This document shows, piece by piece, positions 45,752 to 55,568 of a stretch of 64,000 bases of DNA. The translations under genes were made by a program, and so were the position numbers. The stretch covers positions 18,715 through 82,714 of the forward strand of contig NZ_PJRJ01000014.1 in NCBI RefSeq assembly GCF_003711395.1. The letters run 5' to 3'. Each line of letters begins with the position of its first letter. The stretch's first letter is position 1. The notes below the pieces were generated by a model that searched no databases, had not been told where the DNA came from, and saw only the letters and a program-made list of their open reading frames with translations. The stretch comes from Acinetobacter sp. B51(2017) (lineage in GTDB: Bacteria > Pseudomonadota > Gammaproteobacteria > Pseudomonadales > Moraxellaceae).

Positions 45752-46144
45752 ATGAAAAAACTTCTAACAACAGTTGCTCTATCATTAGGCGCTTTAATGG
45801 CAACTTCAGCAGCAATGGCGGGACCAGGTGAGCATCGTTACGATCAACGTAAAGCAGGCCCAGCCCCTGCGCATGTCGTTAAACATGGTCCGCAATTTAA
45901 ACATGCTCCTGCTCATGGCAAATACCAAGATGATCGCCGTTTTAACGACAAACGTCATTTCAATCAAAGTAATTTCCGCGTGGGTCAAACCTTACCGCGT
46001 GCTTATGATTCAAAGCGTTTTGAAGTCAATTCCCGCGATGCGCGTGGTTTAGCCAAAGCGGGTAAAAATCAACAATGGTACAAAGTAAATGGTGACTATT
46101 TATTAGTAAACGAAAAGAATAATCGCATTTTACGCGTCATTTAA
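45752..46144 (+). CDS. RcnB-like exported small protein, second copy
   Basis: 130 residues from the ATG at 45752, 6 nt after AGGTG. Signal peptide ends near ATSAAMA. It has a His- and Lys-rich middle (HVVKHGPQFKHAPAHGK) and the same C-terminal pattern as the first copy (VGQTLPRAYDSKRFEV, QQWYKVNGDYLLVNEKNNRILRVI). His-rich content would suit metal binding. The two genes are adjacent but have separate terminators and promoters. Confidence 0.78.
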   Translation: MKKLLTTVALSLGALMATSAAMAGPGEHRYDQRKAGPAPAHVVKHGPQFKHAPAHGKYQDDRRFNDKRHFNQSNFRVGQTLPRAYDSKRFEVNSRDARGLAKAGKNQQWYKVNGDYLLVNEKNNRILRVI

Positions 46145-46173
46145 GCTTGATTTCATCTCTCAAGCCTGACCTA

Positions 46174-46204
46174 AACACCTGAGCCCCTTACTCAGGTGTT
46201 TTTT
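46174..46204 (+). terminator. Terminator after the second RcnB-like gene
   Basis: AACACCTGAG/CTCAGGTGTT stem followed by a T-run. Confidence 0.9.
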
Positions 46205-46253
46205 GTTGTTTGAATGAATTAAAATAATCTATTGCGATTTTTCTGAGCTTATT

Positions 46254-47606
46254 ATGTCGAACCCAGCATCCGATCCAACACCAAGTACCACATTGCAATA
46301 TGTGCATTGGTTTCGTCATTCGGCGCCGTATATTAACGCGCACCGTGGCAAAACCTTTGTGTTGATGTTTGATGGCGAAGCAGTACAACATGATAATTTT
46401 CAGCATATTATTCATGATATTGCGCTATTACATTCTTTGGGTATTCGCCTAATTTTGGTGCACGGCGCACGACCGCAAATTAATCATCAGTTAAATTTAG
46501 CAAAAATCCAAACACCTTTTTATAAGCAGCGCCGCATTACCACACGTGAATCTTTGACTGCTGTGATGGGTGCGGTGGGCTCAATTCGATTGCAAATCGA
46601 AGCTTTACTGTCGATGGGATTGGCGAACTCACCCATGTATGGCGCACGGATTGATGTGGTGTCGGGTAATTTTGTCACTGCTAAACCGTATGGTATTCAT
46701 GATGGTATTGATTTTCAGCTTACAGGCGAAGTGCGTAGTATCGACAACGATGCCATTCAACGCCATTTAGATAATCACAATATTGTGCTACTTGGTCCAA
46801 CAGGCTACTCCACCACAGGCGAAGTATTTAACTTGCTTGCTGAAGAAGTGGCGACCAAAACTGCGATTCATTTAAAAGCTGACAAACTGATTTTCTTAGG
46901 CAAGCAACACGGTTTAATTAACCTAGCTGGTCAGTTACAGCGTGAAATTAATACGGCGCAGCTCGATCAATATATTGAGCAATATCAAGAAACCCAGCCA
47001 GAATTAGCTTTACATTTACATGGTGCCAAAACTGCTTCTACACAAGGTGTGCATCGTGTGCATCTTATTTCTTATGCCTATGATGGCGCTTTAGTTGAAG
47101 AATTATTTACCCGTGATGGTTCGGGTACCATGCTGACCGATGCGCATTACGAAGAGGTGCGTACCGCCAATATTCAAGATGTGGGCGGCTTAATCAGCTT
47201 ATTACGTCCATTAGAGCAACAAGGGATTTTGGTCTATCGTTCGCGTGAACGCTTAGAAACCGAAATTGACCAATTTGCCGTGATTGAACGTGATGGTACG
47301 ATTTTAGCCTGTGCAGCTTTATATCCGATTCCAAGCCAAGATGGCGAAATTGCATCAGCGGAAATTGCCTGCGTTGCGGTACATCCAAGTTATCGTAAAT
47401 CCAACCGCGGTAGCCAAATTTTGGAATATTTAGAACAAAAAGCACGTAGTATGGGCATTCAACAACTGTTTATTCTCACCACGCGTACTGCGCATTGGTT
47501 CTTAGAACATGGTTTTGAAAATGCCAGCGTGGATGATTTACCGAATGCACGTCAAGCCTTATATAACTATCAACGTAATTCAATCGTGTGTAAAAAGTCA
47601 CTGTAA
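46254..47606 (+). CDS. argA: N-acetylglutamate synthase
   Basis: First step of arginine synthesis. 450 residues, with an amino-acid-kinase-like N-terminal domain (LVHGARPQINHQL, GAVGSIRLQIEALLS) and a C-terminal GNAT acetyltransferase domain (about 300-450, EIACVAVHPSYRKSNRGSQI, HWFLEHGF). This is the classical long ArgA form of gamma-proteobacteria. Downstream of its stop a hairpin with a T-run closes the gene. Confidence 0.94.
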   Translation: MSNPASDPTPSTTLQYVHWFRHSAPYINAHRGKTFVLMFDGEAVQHDNFQHIIHDIALLHSLGIRLILVHGARPQINHQLNLAKIQTPFYKQRRITTRESLTAVMGAVGSIRLQIEALLSMGLANSPMYGARIDVVSGNFVTAKPYGIHDGIDFQLTGEVRSIDNDAIQRHLDNHNIVLLGPTGYSTTGEVFNLLAEEVATKTAIHLKADKLIFLGKQHGLINLAGQLQREINTAQLDQYIEQYQETQPELALHLHGAKTASTQGVHRVHLISYAYDGALVEELFTRDGSGTMLTDAHYEEVRTANIQDVGGLISLLRPLEQQGILVYRSRERLETEIDQFAVIERDGTILACAALYPIPSQDGEIASAEIACVAVHPSYRKSNRGSQILEYLEQKARSMGIQQLFILTTRTAHWFLEHGFENASVDDLPNARQALYNYQRNSIVCKKSL

Positions 47607-47620
47607 AGGTGGCTTTTTTT
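47592..47620 (+). terminator. Terminator after argA
   Basis: AAAGTCAC/GTGGCTTT (one G-T pair) overlapping the stop codon, followed by seven Ts. Confidence 0.75.
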
Positions 47621-47637
47621 ATTTTGCTATAGCTAAA

Positions 47638-47659
47638 TTTAAGATATGGATATCTTAAA
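47638..47659. promoter_or_regulatory. 22-bp palindrome upstream of the ssu operon
   Basis: TTTAAGATAT and ATATCTTAAA are perfect reverse complements around GG. It lies about 275 bp before the first ssuA. The rest of the 328-bp spacer is AT-rich with no other strong symmetry. It could be an operator or a terminator for an opposite-strand transcript (A-run follows). Confidence 0.35.
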
Positions 47660-47934
47660 AAATCTACAAAGTGGCGTTACTGATTTATTGCTGTACACGA
47701 TATGCTTAGCAAATAATCTGCATAATTAATTTTTTATTATATTTTTCATAAAGATAAAATCATAAAAATAAACTCTATGTTTTTAAATAAAGCACTTTTT
47801 TGCATAAGTTTTGCAGTTTTTTATTTATCTTTTTTCTTCATGTTGAATTCCTGAATAGTTATTTTTTTCGAAAAGTAGTTTTGTTTAGCTTATGTGCTGT
47901 ACCTCAGTTCATTGTCTAGATTCAGGAGCATGTA

Positions 47935-48888
47935 ATGTCACGCCGTATTGCAAAAAGCTTAGTTCTTTGTTCAGCTGTAGCAACAGCCATGATGTTAACT
48001 GCTTGTGGTGCTAAACAAGAAGATGTGACTTTAAATATTGGCTTTCAAAAATATGGCGTCTTGCCGATTGTGAAAGCGCAAGGCTCATTAGAAGATGCTT
48101 TAAAAGCGCAAGGCGTAACAGTGAAATGGGTTGAATTTCCTGCTGGCCCGCAATTACTCGAAGGTTTAAATGTGGGCAGCGTAGTATTTGGTGAAGCGGG
48201 TGAAGCCCCCCCTATTTTTGCTCAAGCGGCTAATTCCAATCTTGTCTATATTGCCAATCAACCGGCATCGCCACTTGGTGAAGCTTTAGTGGTACAAAAA
48301 GATTCTAAAATTCAAAGCGTACAAGATTTAAAAGGCAAACGTATTGCGTTAAACAAAGGTTCTAACGTGCATTACTTGCTCCTTAAACTTTTAGAGAAAA
48401 ACAACTTAACGCTACAAGACATCGAAGTGGTGTATTTACCACCTTCAGATGCGCGTGCCGCATTTGAACGTGGTTCAGTGGATGCTTGGGTGATTTGGGA
48501 TCCGTTCTTGGCTGCAGCCGAAGAGCAAATTGGCGCACGTACTTTAGTTACGGGTGAGAACTTAGTCAGCAATCATCAGTTCTATTTAGCTGATCGTAAA
48601 TTTGCCGAAGAAAATCCTGAAGTTTTAAAAACCGTGGTGACCACCTTAAATACCACCACGCAATGGGTCAAAGAGCATCAAGCAGATGCCGCTAAATTAT
48701 TAGAAAAACCAACAGGTTTAGAATTTGAGGTACTGAATAAATCTATTTCACGTATGGGCTTTGGGGTAACGCCAATCTCAATACAGGTGGCAAAAGAACA
48801 GCAATACGTGGCAGATGCGTTTTATCAGCAAAAACTCATTCCCAATAAACTGAATATTCAAGCCGCGATTTTAAATCAAGGTCAATAA
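47935..48888 (+). CDS. ssuA: Aliphatic sulfonate ABC transporter substrate-binding lipoprotein, copy 1
   Basis: 317 residues. Signal sequence ends in the lipobox LTAC, so it is membrane-anchored. The fold blocks match SsuA: VKWVEFPAGPQLLEGLNVGS, GEAPPIFAQAANSNLVY, NKGSNVHYLLLKLLEKN, YLPPSDARAAFERGSVDAWVIWDP. It delivers sulfonates to SsuBC. First gene of the ssuA-ssuA-ssuD-ssuC-ssuB set. Closest in sequence to E. coli SsuA of the two copies. Confidence 0.9.
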   Translation: MSRRIAKSLVLCSAVATAMMLTACGAKQEDVTLNIGFQKYGVLPIVKAQGSLEDALKAQGVTVKWVEFPAGPQLLEGLNVGSVVFGEAGEAPPIFAQAANSNLVYIANQPASPLGEALVVQKDSKIQSVQDLKGKRIALNKGSNVHYLLLKLLEKNNLTLQDIEVVYLPPSDARAAFERGSVDAWVIWDPFLAAAEEQIGARTLVTGENLVSNHQFYLADRKFAEENPEVLKTVVTTLNTTTQWVKEHQADAAKLLEKPTGLEFEVLNKSISRMGFGVTPISIQVAKEQQYVADAFYQQKLIPNKLNIQAAILNQGQ

Positions 48889-48904
48889 AAATTAGGACAA
48901 GATC

Positions 48905-49885
48905 ATGGGCGTATTTAAAACATTAGCTGTTGTGGGGATAAGCATTGCAGGCTTGAGTTTAACCGCATGCCAAAAGGCCGAAGAAAAAACTGCTGCTACT
49001 GCACCAAGCGATCTTGATGTGAAAACCATTAGCGTGGGTTATCAAAAAGCCTCAGTGAACTTGGTGATTGCGCAGCAACAAAAATTACTAGAACAGCAAT
49101 TTCCAAACGCCACCATTAAATGGAATGAGTTTCCGGGTGGCCCACAAATTTTAGAAGCCCTAGCAGTTGGTTCCATTGATATTGGTGCTACTGGCGATAC
49201 CCCACCTGTCTATGCGCAAGCCGGTGGTAAGCCGTTGCGCTATGTTGCTTATGAAGCAGCTAAACCGGAATCGTCTGCGATTTTAGTCCCTAAAGATTCA
49301 CACATGAATGCCTTACAAGATTTAAAAGGCAAACGTGTTGCAGTACATCGTGGCTCAAGCTCGCATTACTTATTGGTACAAGCAGTGCGTAAAGCCGATT
49401 TGGAATGGAATGACATTCAAGTGGTGTGGTTAAACCCTGCTGATGCGCGTGCTGCCTTCCAAAAAGGTGCCGTTGATGCTTGGGCAATTTGGGATCCTTA
49501 CTATGCAGCCGCCGAAGTTGAAGACCATGCCAAAGTACTGGCTTCAGGCACTGGCTTAAGCCCCAATTACACTTTTTACTTAGCATCGGGTGAGTTTCTT
49601 AAAAATCATCCTACTGCCATTCAAGGCATTATCCAGCAAGTCAATGTTGCCGATGCTTGGGTACAACAACATATTCCAGAGACAGCAGATATTTTTGCCA
49701 AAACTACAGGTCTTGCCCCTAAGGTCAGTCTGCAATTTATTCAACGTCGTCCGAATCCATCAGGTGCCGCGCCTCTGAATCAACAGGTGATTCGCGATCA
49801 ACAGGAGCTCGCTGATCGTTTTAGCGCGCTTAACATCATCCCTAAGCCGATCAGTATTCAAGACGCTGTTTGGACAAATCAATAA
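48905..49885 (+). CDS. ssuA: Aliphatic sulfonate ABC transporter substrate-binding lipoprotein, copy 2
   Basis: 326 residues, lipobox LTAC, with the same blocks as copy 1 but diverged (IKWNEFPGGPQILEALAVGS, ATGDTPPVYAQAGGKPLRY, RGSSSHYLLVQAVRKAD, DARAAFQKGAVDAWAIWDPYY). It follows copy 1 by 16 nt. Two binding proteins for one permease may widen the range of sulfonates taken up. Confidence 0.9.
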   Translation: MGVFKTLAVVGISIAGLSLTACQKAEEKTAATAPSDLDVKTISVGYQKASVNLVIAQQQKLLEQQFPNATIKWNEFPGGPQILEALAVGSIDIGATGDTPPVYAQAGGKPLRYVAYEAAKPESSAILVPKDSHMNALQDLKGKRVAVHRGSSSHYLLVQAVRKADLEWNDIQVVWLNPADARAAFQKGAVDAWAIWDPYYAAAEVEDHAKVLASGTGLSPNYTFYLASGEFLKNHPTAIQGIIQQVNVADAWVQQHIPETADIFAKTTGLAPKVSLQFIQRRPNPSGAAPLNQQVIRDQQELADRFSALNIIPKPISIQDAVWTNQ

Positions 49886-49900
49886 TTAAGGATCAACACT

Positions 49901-51076
49901 ATGAAAATCTTCTGGTTTATTCCAACACACGGTGACAGTCGCTATTTAGGTACCAGCAAAGGTGCACGTCAAGTCGATCACGCTTATATGAAGCAGATTG
50001 CTGTTGCCGTGGATAACTTGGGCTACGAAGGCGTTTTAATTCCGACTGGTCGTTCATGTGAAGATCCTTGGATTACAGCAGCAAGCTTAATTGACGCAAC
50101 CAAAAATCTTAAATTCTTGGTGGCTTTACGTCCAGGTGTGACGACACCTGCTTTAACTGCACGTATGGCCGCAACCATGGACCGTTTATCAGGTGGTCGT
50201 GTATTGCTGAATCTGGTGACAGGTGGTGATGAACAAGAGCTTAAAGGCGATGGCGTGTATGAAGATCATAAAACACGTTATAAAACTGCTGCTGAATACA
50301 CCACCATTTGGCGCGAAATTTTAACCCGTTCCCATACAGGTGAAAGCTTCACCTTTAACGGTGAACGCCTACAAGTTGAAGATGCCAAACTGCTGTATCC
50401 ACCCGTACAAAAACCGTATCCACCACTTTGGTTTGGCGGTTCATCGGATGATGCGGTCGAGCTTGCAGCAGAACAAGTGGATACTTATTTAACTTGGGGT
50501 GAGCCACCTGCAGCAGTCAAAGAAAAATTAGAAGTGGTACGTCAAAAAGCAGCGGCACGCGGTCGTACATTAACTTACGGTATTCGTTTACATGTGATTG
50601 TGCGTGAAACCAATGAAGAAGCATGGGCAGCAGCAGAACAGTTAATTCAACATATTGATGATGCCACCATTGCCGCAGCACAAGCCAAATTTAAACAAAT
50701 GGATTCAGTGGGTCAGCGTCGTATGGCTGAACTGCATAATGGCGACCGTACCAAACTTGAAGTTTCACCTAACCTGTGGGCAGGCGTAGGCCTTGTGCGT
50801 GGTGGTGCAGGTACAGCGCTTGTCGGTGATCCTGAAACTGTCGCTGCACGTATTCAAGAATATGCCGATTTAGGTATTGATACCTTTATCTTCTCAGGTT
50901 ACCCACACCTTGAAGAATCGATTCGTTTCGCTGAATTAGTCTTCCCACTTCTTCCGCTTGAAACGCGTGAAAAACTTGCTCAACCTAATCTTACTGGTCC
51001 GTTTGGCGAAATCGTAGCAAATAACTACGTGGCAGATGAGGCGAAGAAAGAGGTTAAAACTCAGGAGCCGGCTTAA
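49901..51076 (+). CDS. ssuD: FMNH2-dependent alkanesulfonate monooxygenase
   Basis: Releases sulfite from alkanesulfonates. 391 residues, LLM flavin barrel: [17 protein letters not shown] start, [53 protein letters not shown], and a C-terminal [21 protein letters not shown]. The stop overlaps the ssuC start by one base (TAATG). It needs an FMN reductase; a flavin reductase gene lies at 59.5 kb, but no SsuE gene is inside this operon. Confidence 0.95.
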   Translation: MKIFWFIPTHGDSRYLGTSKGARQVDHAYMKQIAVAVDNLGYEGVLIPTGRSCEDPWITAASLIDATKNLKFLVALRPGVTTPALTARMAATMDRLSGGRVLLNLVTGGDEQELKGDGVYEDHKTRYKTAAEYTTIWREILTRSHTGESFTFNGERLQVEDAKLLYPPVQKPYPPLWFGGSSDDAVELAAEQVDTYLTWGEPPAAVKEKLEVVRQKAAARGRTLTYGIRLHVIVRETNEEAWAAAEQLIQHIDDATIAAAQAKFKQMDSVGQRRMAELHNGDRTKLEVSPNLWAGVGLVRGGAGTALVGDPETVAARIQEYADLGIDTFIFSGYPHLEESIRFAELVFPLLPLETREKLAQPNLTGPFGEIVANNYVADEAKKEVKTQEPA

Positions 51077-51891
51077 TGTCTACTAAGGTTTCACCGAGTA
51101 ACTTTGCCAAGAGCAAAGTTTCACGTGGAACACAACTCGGGCAGCGTTTGCTGCCTTGGTTGGTTCCCGTACTTTTAATTGCGATTTGGCAACTTGCTTC
51201 AAGCACTGGTTTATTAGAAAGCCGTATTTTGCCTGCACCAACTGCCGTGGTAAGTGCCTTCTGGATGCTGCTGATGAGTGGTGAACTTTGGCAACACGTA
51301 CAAGTCAGTGCTGGGCGTGCATTCATGGGTCTATTGATTGGCGGTGGTTTAGGTTTAGCCCTTGGCTTACTCAATGGTTCATCTAAACTGGCTTCGACTT
51401 TATTAGACACTACTTTACAAATGGTGCGTAACATCCCTGCCCTAGCCTTAATCCCACTGGTGATTTTATGGTTTGGTATTGATGAATCAGCCAAATTATT
51501 TTTAGTCGCGATTGGGGTGTTTTTCCCGATTTATATTAATACCTATCACGGTATTCGCTCAGTCGATCCACAGTTAATCGAGATGGGTAAAAGTTATGGT
51601 TTAACGCGCTCGCAGTTATACCGCGAAATTATTTTACCTGGTGCAATGCCATCAATTTTAGTCGGCTTACGTTTTTCGCTCGGTTTAGTTTGGGTGTTGC
51701 TAATTGTGGCTGAAACCATTTCTGCCCAATCTGGCATTGGTTATATGACCATGAATGCGCGTGAATTTTTGCAAACAGATGTGGTTTTAGTTGGCATTCT
51801 GCTCTACGCCTTATTGGGTAAATTGGCAGATGTATTGGCTGTAGGCTTAGAAAAATATTTACTGCGCTGGCACGCCGGCTACCAAAAATAA
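51076..51891 (+). CDS. ssuC: Aliphatic sulfonate ABC transporter permease
   Basis: 271 residues, six membrane helices, with the ABC permease EAA loop ([34 protein letters not shown]). Start codon overlaps ssuD. Couples to SsuB. Confidence 0.94.
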   Translation: MSTKVSPSNFAKSKVSRGTQLGQRLLPWLVPVLLIAIWQLASSTGLLESRILPAPTAVVSAFWMLLMSGELWQHVQVSAGRAFMGLLIGGGLGLALGLLNGSSKLASTLLDTTLQMVRNIPALALIPLVILWFGIDESAKLFLVAIGVFFPIYINTYHGIRSVDPQLIEMGKSYGLTRSQLYREIILPGAMPSILVGLRFSLGLVWVLLIVAETISAQSGIGYMTMNAREFLQTDVVLVGILLYALLGKLADVLAVGLEKYLLRWHAGYQK

Positions 51892-51901
51892 GGAAGCGAT
51901 G

Positions 51902-52693
51902 ATGACTGATTTAAGCTTAGGCCGTCATGTGAATGAGGCAGAAACCAATCCTGATATTAATCCAAATGCCGTCATTGGCGCTGAGATTTTAATCGAGCAA
52001 CTGTATAAATATTATGGCGACGTTAAAGTTTTAGAAGATTTAGATTTACATATTCAGGCCGGCGAATTTATTGCCATTGTGGGTCGGAGTGGTTGTGGTA
52101 AAAGTACCCTACTACGTTTAATTGCTGATTTAGAACAACAAAGCTATGGCGAAATTAAGTTTAAATCGGCACGTCATTTACGTGAAGGTATCACTTCCGA
52201 TGACATTCGCGTGATGTTCCAAGACCCACGTTTATTACCGTGGCGTAGCGTAGAACACAACGTGCAATTAGGTTTACCTAAAACAGAACATGCTAACGCC
52301 TCGAGCATGTTAGAAAAAGTCGGCTTAAAAGAAAAAGCCGCTTTATGGCCTACACAGCTCTCGGGCGGTCAGCGTCAACGTACTGCTTTAGCACGCGCGC
52401 TATCACATAAGCCACGGATTTTATTGCTTGATGAACCACTTGGTGCACTCGATGCACTTACCCGCTTAGACATGCAAAACCTGATAGAAAAACTATGGCG
52501 CGAACAAGGCTTTACCGCCATTTTAGTGACCCATGATGTCAGCGAAGCAGTACAACTGGCGGATCGCATTATTTTGTTAGATAAAGGTCATATCTCCGCA
52601 CAGTTTCAAGTCAACTTACCTCGACCACGACAAAAAAACTTAGCATTTACAGAACTTGAGCAACAAGTATTAAATGCAGTCTTAGCCACCTAA
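51902..52693 (+). CDS. ssuB: Aliphatic sulfonate ABC transporter ATP-binding protein
   Basis: About 263 residues. Walker [14 protein letters not shown]-loop [10 protein letters not shown], signature [15 protein letters not shown], Walker [17 protein letters not shown], and H-loop VTHDVSEA. Either of two tandem ATGs (51899 or 51902) could start; the second has the better spacing from AAGGA. It has about 30 extra residues at the N-terminus before the ABC domain. Confidence 0.94.
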   Translation: MTDLSLGRHVNEAETNPDINPNAVIGAEILIEQLYKYYGDVKVLEDLDLHIQAGEFIAIVGRSGCGKSTLLRLIADLEQQSYGEIKFKSARHLREGITSDDIRVMFQDPRLLPWRSVEHNVQLGLPKTEHANASSMLEKVGLKEKAALWPTQLSGGQRQRTALARALSHKPRILLLDEPLGALDALTRLDMQNLIEKLWREQGFTAILVTHDVSEAVQLADRIILLDKGHISAQFQVNLPRPRQKNLAFTELEQQVLNAVLAT

Positions 52694-53043
52694 ACCTGCC
52701 ATTTAAGCAGTGCTCAGCATGGCGACCTGCTGGTGAAGCAGCATATCGCTGCCTTGCTAGCTGATTTGACAATACTTTTGCTGTGCTCGATTTAATTTGA
52801 AAAAAATTATTGATATTTTCGGCAAAATTATTTTCTAATCTTATTGAAAAAATTAATAAATTTAATCGGAAGATTTTCAAGCCTGTTTTTGAGTAAAATT
52901 TTAACAATGCACAATAACTCGCACATTAAATCAATTTTTTTATAATAAACGGTCAAAACTGTGTAATAAACATACAATCCAACTGCCAATATTTGCCGAT
53001 TTGCCGTACAATTTCCTATCCCCTTTTATATTTAAATTGGCCA
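52694..53043. other. 350-bp spacer after ssuB
   Basis: About 52700-52780 is noticeably richer in G and C than its surroundings and can fold: CTGCT/AGCAG around GGTGA inside GGC/GCC, plus GCAGC/GCTGC. No T-run follows. The rest is AT-rich. A minus-strand frame here is not convincing as a gene. Confidence 0.35.
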
Positions 53044-53697
53044 ATGGAACAAAAAAAGAGTACCCAAAAACGCCATCAATTGCTCAATGCGGCTTTAGAT
53101 GTTTTCTCCCTATATGGTTTTACTGGGGCGAGCCTTGACGAGATTGCTCAGTTGGCAGAAATGCACAAATCGAATATCTTCTACTACTACGAAAATAAAG
53201 AAGCGTTGTATGTAGAAGTCCTGACCACTGTGCTACAAAAATGGTTAGCGCCACTGCAAATGCTTGAGGCAGATTTAGAACCTGATGAAGCCTTAACCAA
53301 TTATTTAATGCAAAAAATTGAAGTGTCGCGCACTCAGCCCAAAGCTTCACGTCTATTTGCTTTAGAAGTGATTCAAGGTGCGCCGCATATTTTGTCGATT
53401 TTAAAAGGTCCACTCAAAAAACTGGTGAAACGTAAAGCCAAAGTGATTTCAAATTGGCAAGATCAAGGCAAAATTTCTGCCGATATTGATGCTGAATTGT
53501 TAATTTTAAATATATGGGCACTGACTCAAAACTATGCAGACTTTGCAACGCAAATGGAAATGGTGACGGGTAAGACTTTACGTAACCGCAGCATGCAACA
53601 GCGTATCATTCAACACACTGTGCATATGATGCTGTACGGTATTTTACCGCGTGATGGACAGCCTGCTGTAGCAGCATTACCAACAGCAGAAAACTAA
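53044..53697 (+). CDS. TetR family regulator, RutR-like
   Basis: 217 residues from ATG 53044. TetR HTH (RHQLLNAALDVFSLYGFTGASLDEIAQLAEMHKSNIFYYYENKEAL) and a YcdC/RutR-type C-terminal domain (LFALEVIQGAPHI, ILNIWALTQNYADFATQMEMV). RutR in E. coli senses uracil and controls pyrimidine use. No rut genes lie here. It may respond to a pyrimidine or similar ligand. Confidence 0.82.
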   Translation: MEQKKSTQKRHQLLNAALDVFSLYGFTGASLDEIAQLAEMHKSNIFYYYENKEALYVEVLTTVLQKWLAPLQMLEADLEPDEALTNYLMQKIEVSRTQPKASRLFALEVIQGAPHILSILKGPLKKLVKRKAKVISNWQDQGKISADIDAELLILNIWALTQNYADFATQMEMVTGKTLRNRSMQQRIIQHTVHMMLYGILPRDGQPAVAALPTAEN

Positions 53698-53737
53698 GTT
53701 ATCAATGTGATAATTTTTGGCATACGACCATAGCCTT

Positions 53738-54313
53738 CTATGGTCGCCGAAACGAGATGGTTTGATACAACTTTAACAATTTCTGAGCACCCAATAATAA
53801 ATTCTCTTGCCAATCAAGGTGCGCAGTACCATCTGCCCCATCAGTAATATATTTCACCGAAATCAAACGTACATCTAACTTTTTACATACTTTAGCCAAC
53901 GCATAACCTTCCATATCTACTAAGTTGCACGCTACTTTGGGTTTACCAGTTTCAAAGCTATCGCCTGTACCGCATACACCCTTGGCTAAATGATCAAAAT
54001 AACTGTCTAATTCAATGGCAGCCGGAAAATGGGCATCCATAGGTGTCACACCAATTTCAAATCCCAAGGGCGAGACATCCATATCACGTTGGACAAAACG
54101 CGTCACCTCTACCAATTCATGTGCCTGAAAATGCGAGCTACCTGCTGTGCCTAAATTGAGTAAAGTTTTACAGCCAGTTTTTTGAATCACCTCAAAGGCT
54201 TTAAATGCCGCATTGACCTTACCAATGCCACTGTAATGCACGTCAATTCCTGCATTTTCAAATAAACCTTTGGATTCATTAGGCAAAGCCATAATTAAAG
54301 CCACATCAGACAT
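53738..54313 (-). CDS. Nucleoside phosphorylase/MTA-SAH nucleosidase family protein
   Basis: 191 residues, short for the family. Glycine-rich strand LLNLGTAGSS, the base-binding VDMEGYALAKV with the catalytic-region Glu, and the Asp-containing KYITDGADGTAHLDW are those of the PNP/MTAN fold. Probably hydrolyses or phosphorolyses a purine nucleoside; exact substrate open. Convergent with the RutR-like gene. Confidence 0.75.
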   Translation of the reverse strand: MSDVALIMALPNESKGLFENAGIDVHYSGIGKVNAAFKAFEVIQKTGCKTLLNLGTAGSSHFQAHELVEVTRFVQRDMDVSPLGFEIGVTPMDAHFPAAIELDSYFDHLAKGVCGTGDSFETGKPKVACNLVDMEGYALAKVCKKLDVRLISVKYITDGADGTAHLDWQENLLLGAQKLLKLYQTISFRRP

Positions 54314-54504
54314 GTCGCAATCTCATTGATGATTAAATGGCTATTAAATGTAAAAAAACCAAAGATGTAAATTCGCTTTTATGTACTTAAGCGGATGCCA
54401 CATCGCGTAGGAAAAATATTTTTTGAGTAAAAACACAACAACAAGACGAAATTGTGAGAATATGGCAATATATTGCGAGATTACTTTAACTCAACGATTC
54501 GTCC

Positions 54505-55506
54505 ATGAAGCTCCTCCGCCTGAATGCTTTAGCGCCTACAACTGAATTACCAGACACTGCCGTTACCATTGGTAATTTTGACGGTGTGCATCTGGGTCAT
54601 CGAGCAATGATTCGCCAATTACAAACTATTGCTCAAAACAACAATTTAAAAAGTTTGGTGATGATCTTTGAGCCACAACCGCTTGAGTTTTTTAAAGGCT
54701 ATGATGCCCCACCGCGTATTTCATCTTTACGCGAAAAAGTCGAATACTTAACTGAATTGGGTGTCGATTACATTGCGATTGCCAAATTTGATGAAAGTTT
54801 CCGTAGTTTAAGCGCCACTGATTTTGCTGCTATCCTAAAAAATAAACTCAACGCCAAACATTTAGTATTAGGTGATGATTTCCACTTTGGCAAAAACCGC
54901 CAAGGCGATAGTGAATTTTTACAAAGCTATGGCTTTGCAATTACCAATTTAGAGACCATTCAACTCGATGGCGAGCGGGTCAGTTCGACCCGTATTCGTC
55001 AGACCCTACAAGCAGGTGATTTGGCTTTAGCCGCTCAACTACTGGGTCGACCATATAGTATTACTGGACGTGTGGTCTATGGAGATCAAATTGGTCGCAC
55101 CATTGATTTCCCAACCATTAACGTGCGTTTAAATCGTCATAAACCATGTTTAAACGGGATTTATGGCGTGGATGTGCTGTGTGAAACCGAATCATTGCAA
55201 CAACGTATTCAACAACACACCCCAAGCCAAGTGGGTATTCAAGGTTATGCACCAACTGCTCTATTTGGTGCAGGCCATGTCGGTACTCGACCAGCGATTA
55301 AACAAGCCCATCCAGAATGGCGTTTAGAAGTACATTTTCCTGATGTTTCTGCTAATCTGTATGGCCTGTTAATGCGGGTGACATTCTTGAATTACTTACA
55401 CGGCGAAAAAGATTATCCTTCGCTAGAAGCACTCAAGGCGGGCATTGATGACGATGTGGAAAAACTCCTTGAGTTTCGCCGCAGCAACGCCACTTTACCG
55501 TTTTAA
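54505..55506 (+). CDS. ribF: Bifunctional riboflavin kinase/FAD synthetase
   Basis: 333 residues. The N-terminal FMN adenylyltransferase has TIGNFDGVHLGHRAMI and SSTRIRQ; the C-terminal riboflavin kinase has GRVVYGDQIGRTIDFPTINV. Makes FMN and FAD. Precedes ileS, lspA and fkpB, the common gamma-proteobacterial order. Confidence 0.94.
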   Translation: MKLLRLNALAPTTELPDTAVTIGNFDGVHLGHRAMIRQLQTIAQNNNLKSLVMIFEPQPLEFFKGYDAPPRISSLREKVEYLTELGVDYIAIAKFDESFRSLSATDFAAILKNKLNAKHLVLGDDFHFGKNRQGDSEFLQSYGFAITNLETIQLDGERVSSTRIRQTLQAGDLALAAQLLGRPYSITGRVVYGDQIGRTIDFPTINVRLNRHKPCLNGIYGVDVLCETESLQQRIQQHTPSQVGIQGYAPTALFGAGHVGTRPAIKQAHPEWRLEVHFPDVSANLYGLLMRVTFLNYLHGEKDYPSLEALKAGIDDDVEKLLEFRRSNATLPF

Positions 55507-55568
55507 GCCCCTAAATTTATTGTAAAAACGCCTCAGCTTTGCTGAATGAAAATTGGAAGACAACTTGC

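Noticed and set aside
52647..52907. An 86-residue minus-strand frame behind ssuB.
   Set aside because: It overlaps the 3' end of ssuB, has no ribosome site and a mixed, low-complexity composition. It looks like a chance frame.
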